This document shows, in pieces, positions 60,559 to 64,000 of a stretch of 64,000 bases of DNA. The stretch is from contig CABUPU010000002.1 in assembly GCA_902493595.1 (NCBI GenBank), positions 62,001-126,000 of the forward strand, given 5' to 3'. The stretch's first letter is position 1, and each line of letters starts with the position of its first letter. Source of the stretch: an uncultured Mycoplasma sp. Its GTDB lineage: Bacteria; Bacillota_I; Bacilli_A; RF39; UBA660. The position numbers and the translations under genes were made by a program. Under the pieces are notes generated by a model. It made no database searches. It saw only the letters and a list, made by a program, of their open reading frames with translations, and was not told the origin of the DNA.

Positions 60559-63075
60559 ATGAAAAGATGTGAAGTAGATAGAAATAAATTAAGTCCAATG
60601 ATGGCTCAATATATGCAGATAAAAGATAAATATGCTGATGTGCTATTATTTTATCGTTTGGGTGACTTTTATGAGCTTTTTTTCGAGGATGCATTAATTG
60701 CCTCAAAAGAGCTTGAACTTACTTTAACTGGTAGAGTTGCGGGTTTAACTGAAAGAGTACCAATGTGTGGTGTTCCTTATCATGCTGTAAAAAGTTATAT
60801 TGAAAAAGTTATAAATAAAGGATATAAAGTAGCAATATGTGAACAACTTGAAGATCCTAAAACCACTAAAGGTATGGTTAAAAGAGGAGTAACAGATGTT
60901 ATTTCTAAAGGCACAATTGCTGACCTTGAACTACTAAAATCCTATGAAAACTCTTTTGTAGCCTCACTTTTAGTTTATCCTGATACATATATATTAACGG
61001 CTTTGGATATTTCCACAGGAAGACTTATAAGTTCTAAAGTTTCTAAAAGTGTAAATAAAATTATTACTGAAATATTTAAATATAATATTAAAGAAATTAT
61101 TTTTAATGGTAATGAAGAAGTAACTCTAATAAATACTTTAAAAAATGATTATAGTATTGAAATTGATTATTATACAGGGCTTGCTGACACTCTTCCTGAA
61201 AATATTGATAATAAACTTAATGATATAAGATGTAAAATGGGCGTCAGACATTTATTTGGTTATTTAACTTTATCACTTAAAGATTTGTCGACTATTAATG
61301 ATATTGAAATTGTTTCTAATGAAGATTATTTATATATGGATGCTTATAGTGCAAATAACCTAGAGCTTACCGAAACAGTTCGTAATAAAGATAGAGAATT
61401 TTCTCTTTTATGGCTTTTAGATAAATGTAAAACCGCAATGGGAAGTAGAAAGATGAGAAATATGCTTCTTTCACCACTTAAGGATATATCACAGTTAAAC
61501 AAAAGATATGATATGATTGAAAAACTTAATGATGAATTCATTTTGAAGGATAATCTTATTACACTTCTTGATGAAATATATGATATAGAGCGTCTTACTG
61601 GTAAACTTACAAATGGCTCATTTAATGCAAGAGATATGCTCCAGTTAAAAAGAAGTTTAAAACCACTTCCGGAAATAATTGAAATAGTTAAAAAACTAAA
61701 TTTTGATTTAGAAATTAAGCCATTTAAAGAAATTTATGATTTACTAGAAAAAAGTATTTATGAAGATCCACCAATCACTTTAAAAGAGGGTTATCTTATT
61801 AAGGAATGTTATAATACTGATTTAGATAGCCTTCGTGAAATAAAGAAAAATGGTAAAGACTTTATTGCTAAATTTGAAAATGAAATTAAGAAAAAAACAG
61901 GATTTAAAAATTTAAAAGTTGGTTTTAATAAAGTATTTGGTTATTATATTGAAATAAGTAAAGCACAGGCAAAAGATGCCGAGAAGTTTGGCTTTGAAAG
62001 AAAACAAACTCTTGCTAATGGCGAAAGATTTATATCTCCTGAGTTAAAAGAAAAAGAAGATATGATTTTAAATGCTGAGGAAAAGATAATTGATCTTGAA
62101 TATTCGCTTTTTATGGACATTAAAAATGAAGTTAAAACTTATGTCGAAGATATGCGTAAGACTGCAGATAGTTTAAGTTTTCTAGATGTAATGGTAGCAT
62201 TTTCAATTGATAGTGAAAAATATAATTTAGTAAGACCACTTCTTAATGAAAGTCACGATTTAGAAATTATCGAGGGAAGGCATCCTGTTGTAGAAAATAC
62301 TTTAAAAGGTTCATTTGTGGCAAATGATTGTAAAATGAATGAAAATATTTGTGCTTATTTAATAACGGGACCAAATATGAGCGGTAAATCAACTTATATG
62401 AGACAGATTGCCATAACAATAATTATGGCTCAAATAGGATGCTTTGTTCCTTGCAAATCTGCAAAATTGCCGATAATAGATAAAATATTTACAAGAATTG
62501 GTGCATCTGACGACCTTGCCGGAGGTAAGTCAACTTTTATGGTTGAAATGAGTGAGGCTAATAATGCAATTAGTAATGCGACTAAAAATAGTTTAATAAT
62601 ATTTGATGAACTAGGAAGAGGGACTGCTACATATGATGGTATGGCAATTGCTCAAAGCATAATTGAATATATATGCGATAATATAAAATGCAAAACTTTA
62701 TTTTCAACTCATTACCATGAACTTACTGTTTTAGATAAAAAATATAAGTCTATTAAAAATGTTCATGTTGACGCAAAAGAAGAAAATGGTAATTTATACT
62801 TTCTTCATAAGGTTAAACCTGGTGCTATTGATAAAAGTTATGGTGTTCATGTTGCCTCTTTAGCGGGACTTCCTGAAAGCCTTATTAAAAGAGCAGATGA
62901 AATATTAAATAATCTTGAAAATTCAAATAAAAAAGAGCCAGTTAAAGAACAATTATCATTTGACTTTGAGGAAAAGAAAGAAAAACCAAAAGATATTCTC
63001 GAAGGAATTGATATTTTAAATACAACGCCAATCGAAGCATTAAATATTTTATATAAGTTAAAGGAAAATAAGTAA
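60559..63075 (+). CDS. mutS: DNA mismatch repair protein MutS
   Basis: An 838-residue MutS that recognises mismatches and small loops. N-terminal mismatch-binding domain with LGDFYELFFEDA (the Phe-x-Glu wedge motif), connector and lever domains, then the ATPase: Walker A GPNMSGKST (604-612), FTRIGASDDLAGGKSTFMVEM, Walker B IIFDELGRGTATYDG and FSTHYHEL. Length is typical. The ribosome site is weak, suggesting coupling to the gene before it, whose stop is one base upstream. mutL is not in the window. Confidence 0.97.
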   Translation: MKRCEVDRNKLSPMMAQYMQIKDKYADVLLFYRLGDFYELFFEDALIASKELELTLTGRVAGLTERVPMCGVPYHAVKSYIEKVINKGYKVAICEQLEDPKTTKGMVKRGVTDVISKGTIADLELLKSYENSFVASLLVYPDTYILTALDISTGRLISSKVSKSVNKIITEIFKYNIKEIIFNGNEEVTLINTLKNDYSIEIDYYTGLADTLPENIDNKLNDIRCKMGVRHLFGYLTLSLKDLSTINDIEIVSNEDYLYMDAYSANNLELTETVRNKDREFSLLWLLDKCKTAMGSRKMRNMLLSPLKDISQLNKRYDMIEKLNDEFILKDNLITLLDEIYDIERLTGKLTNGSFNARDMLQLKRSLKPLPEIIEIVKKLNFDLEIKPFKEIYDLLEKSIYEDPPITLKEGYLIKECYNTDLDSLREIKKNGKDFIAKFENEIKKKTGFKNLKVGFNKVFGYYIEISKAQAKDAEKFGFERKQTLANGERFISPELKEKEDMILNAEEKIIDLEYSLFMDIKNEVKTYVEDMRKTADSLSFLDVMVAFSIDSEKYNLVRPLLNESHDLEIIEGRHPVVENTLKGSFVANDCKMNENICAYLITGPNMSGKSTYMRQIAITIIMAQIGCFVPCKSAKLPIIDKIFTRIGASDDLAGGKSTFMVEMSEANNAISNATKNSLIIFDELGRGTATYDGMAIAQSIIEYICDNIKCKTLFSTHYHELTVLDKKYKSIKNVHVDAKEENGNLYFLHKVKPGAIDKSYGVHVASLAGLPESLIKRADEILNNLENSNKKEPVKEQLSFDFEEKKEKPKDILEGIDILNTTPIEALNILYKLKENK

Positions 63076-63089
63076 ATTTTTCCTTTTTT
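63059..63089 (+). terminator. terminator of mutS
   Basis: AAGGAAAA (63061-63068) pairs with TTTTCCTT (63078-63085) and is followed by further T's. The mutS stop is inside the loop. Confidence 0.7.
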
Positions 63090-63102
63090 CATATAATTAA
63101 TT

Positions 63103-63789
63103 ATGAAAAATGTTTTAAAATATATTTTAGTTTTATGTTTACTATTGATAATGATTTGTTATCCTAAAAGTATTCCTGTTTTAGGTGAAAATAATACTAC
63201 CTTAATATTTACTTTTGATGATGGACCAAATGGCGAAAATACCTTAGAAATATTAGACTATTTAGAAAACCATAATATGTCCGCAACATTTTTTATGGTT
63301 GGAAATAAAATGGCAAGTCAAAAAGATATAGTAAAAAAAGTATATCACTCAAATAGTGAAATAGGGTACCATAGTTACAATCATACGCTTTTTACAAAAA
63401 ATAAAATTAAGAAAATTGAAAGTGATTTTGATAAAACAAATAAAATATATTATGATATTACAGGTGATTATCTTTCTCTTACAAGGCCTCCATACGGAGC
63501 ATATAATAATAGAATTTTAAAAGCACTTAATACATCATTTATTTTATGGGATAAAGATACACACGATTGGAAATATAAAGACACAGATTTCATAGTTAAA
63601 TATGTTTTAGAAAATGCAAATGATAAAGATATTATTCTTTTTCATGATTCATATAAAACCACAGTCGAGGCAGTTAAAAAATTAATTGATATCTTATATG
63701 AAAATGATATAAAAGTATTAAGTGTAACAAATTATGCTAAAGAAAATAATATAAAACTTGAAAATAAAGTTTACTATTCGTTTAAATAA
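63103..63789 (+). CDS. polysaccharide deacetylase (CE4/NodB family)
   Basis: A 228-residue protein with an N-terminal signal or anchor (about 5-22) and a NodB domain: TFDDGP (37-42, Asp39/Asp40), HSYNH (metal histidines), RPPYGAYN (catalytic Arg), WDKDTHDW and ILFHDS. CE4 enzymes remove acetyl groups from peptidoglycan or chitin-like glycans outside the membrane. Closest types by length are PdaA/PdaB-like Bacillus proteins, some of which act on spore cortex; vegetative wall modification is equally possible. It follows mutS by 27 bp after a terminator and has no good ribosome site. Confidence 0.9.
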   Translation: MKNVLKYILVLCLLLIMICYPKSIPVLGENNTTLIFTFDDGPNGENTLEILDYLENHNMSATFFMVGNKMASQKDIVKKVYHSNSEIGYHSYNHTLFTKNKIKKIESDFDKTNKIYYDITGDYLSLTRPPYGAYNNRILKALNTSFILWDKDTHDWKYKDTDFIVKYVLENANDKDIILFHDSYKTTVEAVKKLIDILYENDIKVLSVTNYAKENNIKLENKVYYSFK

Positions 63790-63862
63790 TTTTAAAATTT
63801 ATATTGCAAGTTATAAAATTATTTGTTATATTTAAATAGTCAGAGTTTAGAAAGGACTAAAT

Positions 63863-64000
63863 ATAAAAAAGTTTGATAAATTATATTCAAAATCTGGCTT
63901 TATTAGAGATTTGGCTTTTAAAAAACTATTTATAGATAACTATGATTTATTATTTTATGTAGTGATGAAAACATTAAATAGTTTAAATTTACCTATGAAT
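63863..64000 (+). CDS. truncated ORF at window edge, non-standard start
   Basis: An open frame runs from just after AGAAAGGA (63849-63856) to the edge and reads KKFDKLYSKSGFIRDLAFKKLF, then more helical sequence. At the expected start distance the codon is ATA, and an in-frame TAG lies at 63848, so either ATA is used or the ATG has been lost. The DLAFKKLF text faintly resembles the start of PD-(D/E)xK 'Rpn'-type transposase-like nucleases. Too short to classify. Confidence 0.4.
   Translation, partial: MKKFDKLYSKSGFIRDLAFKKLFIDNYDLLFYVVMKTLNSLNLPMN

Noticed and set aside
1..64000. Possible use of genetic code 4 (TGA as Trp), given extreme AT content
   Set aside because: Several clear genes end in TGA followed directly by a terminator or overlapping start (relB-like, relA, ymfH-like), and Trp is TGG throughout.

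Overview
The window is a very AT-rich, densely coding stretch of a low-GC Firmicute (Bacillota) chromosome. TGA is used as a stop (for example at the ends of the relA-type, ymfH-type and relB-type genes), so this is not the Mollicutes code 4. Arg is mostly AGA, and promoters (TTGACA/TATAAT) and Shine-Dalgarno sites are of Bacillus type. Gene order fits the Bacilli side: a YbxB-type methyltransferase directly before rpoB-rpoC, spoVB-comN-relA-dtd, spoVID-ysxE, ymfF-ymfH and ylbJ/ylbL. Several genes are sporulation-type (CotY/Z-like coat protein, SpoVB, SpoVD-like PBP, SpoVID-like, YsxE-like, YlbJ), so the lineage is, or recently was, a spore former. I infer an uncultured, probably gut-associated Bacilli lineage; this cannot be fixed to a genus from the sequence alone.

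Layout. 1-4.3 kb: small proteins, a RodA-family protein, a membrane-anchored EIIB-like domain that lacks its phosphocysteine, a spore-coat-like protein, a RelB/YafQ toxin-antitoxin pair and an SH3b protein. 4.4-21.1 kb: an array of seven large paralogous genes of unknown function (two of type A, five of type B) with one small membrane protein inside. The five type B genes are separated by four intergenic spacers of exactly 60 bp, each a terminator-like hairpin that also carries the -35 box of the next promoter. This is the most unusual part of the window. 21.2-31.7 kb: a DUF2207-like fragment, a NUDIX hydrolase, an AAA/DUF4143 ATPase beside a decayed copy of part of the next gene, a SpoVD-like PBP, a large SF2 helicase with nine HA repeats, and mraY. 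31.7-33.4 kb: unknown small secreted or soluble proteins with matching promoters.

33.4-41.4 kb: ybxB-like, rpoB, rpoC. RpoB has Asp where rifampicin-sensitive enzymes have His526 (E. coli numbering). 41.4-48.8 kb: a lipoprotein, a frameshifted XRE regulator, a dGTPase-like HD protein, two M16-type peptidases, rpsD with a long leader, a KilA-N pseudogene beside tRNA-Arg(CCU), and a small-protein/RNA locus whose ends can pair. 48.8-54.9 kb: spoVB, comN, a long RelA/SpoT homologue whose hydrolase HD motif is changed to HS, dtd, spoVID-like and ysxE-like genes. 55.1-57.9 kb: a three-gene prepilin-type operon, one member carrying a large surface domain. 57.8-64 kb: ylbJ, ylbL/sepM, an unknown helical protein, mutS, a polysaccharide deacetylase and a truncated ORF at the window edge.

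Functionally the housekeeping genes cover envelope synthesis (RodA, SpoVD-like PBP, MraY, SpoVB), transcription, translation, stringent response, repair and coat assembly. The paralogue array, the ATPase with its flanking repeats, the HA-repeat helicase and the prepilin operon are accessory or lineage-specific additions.
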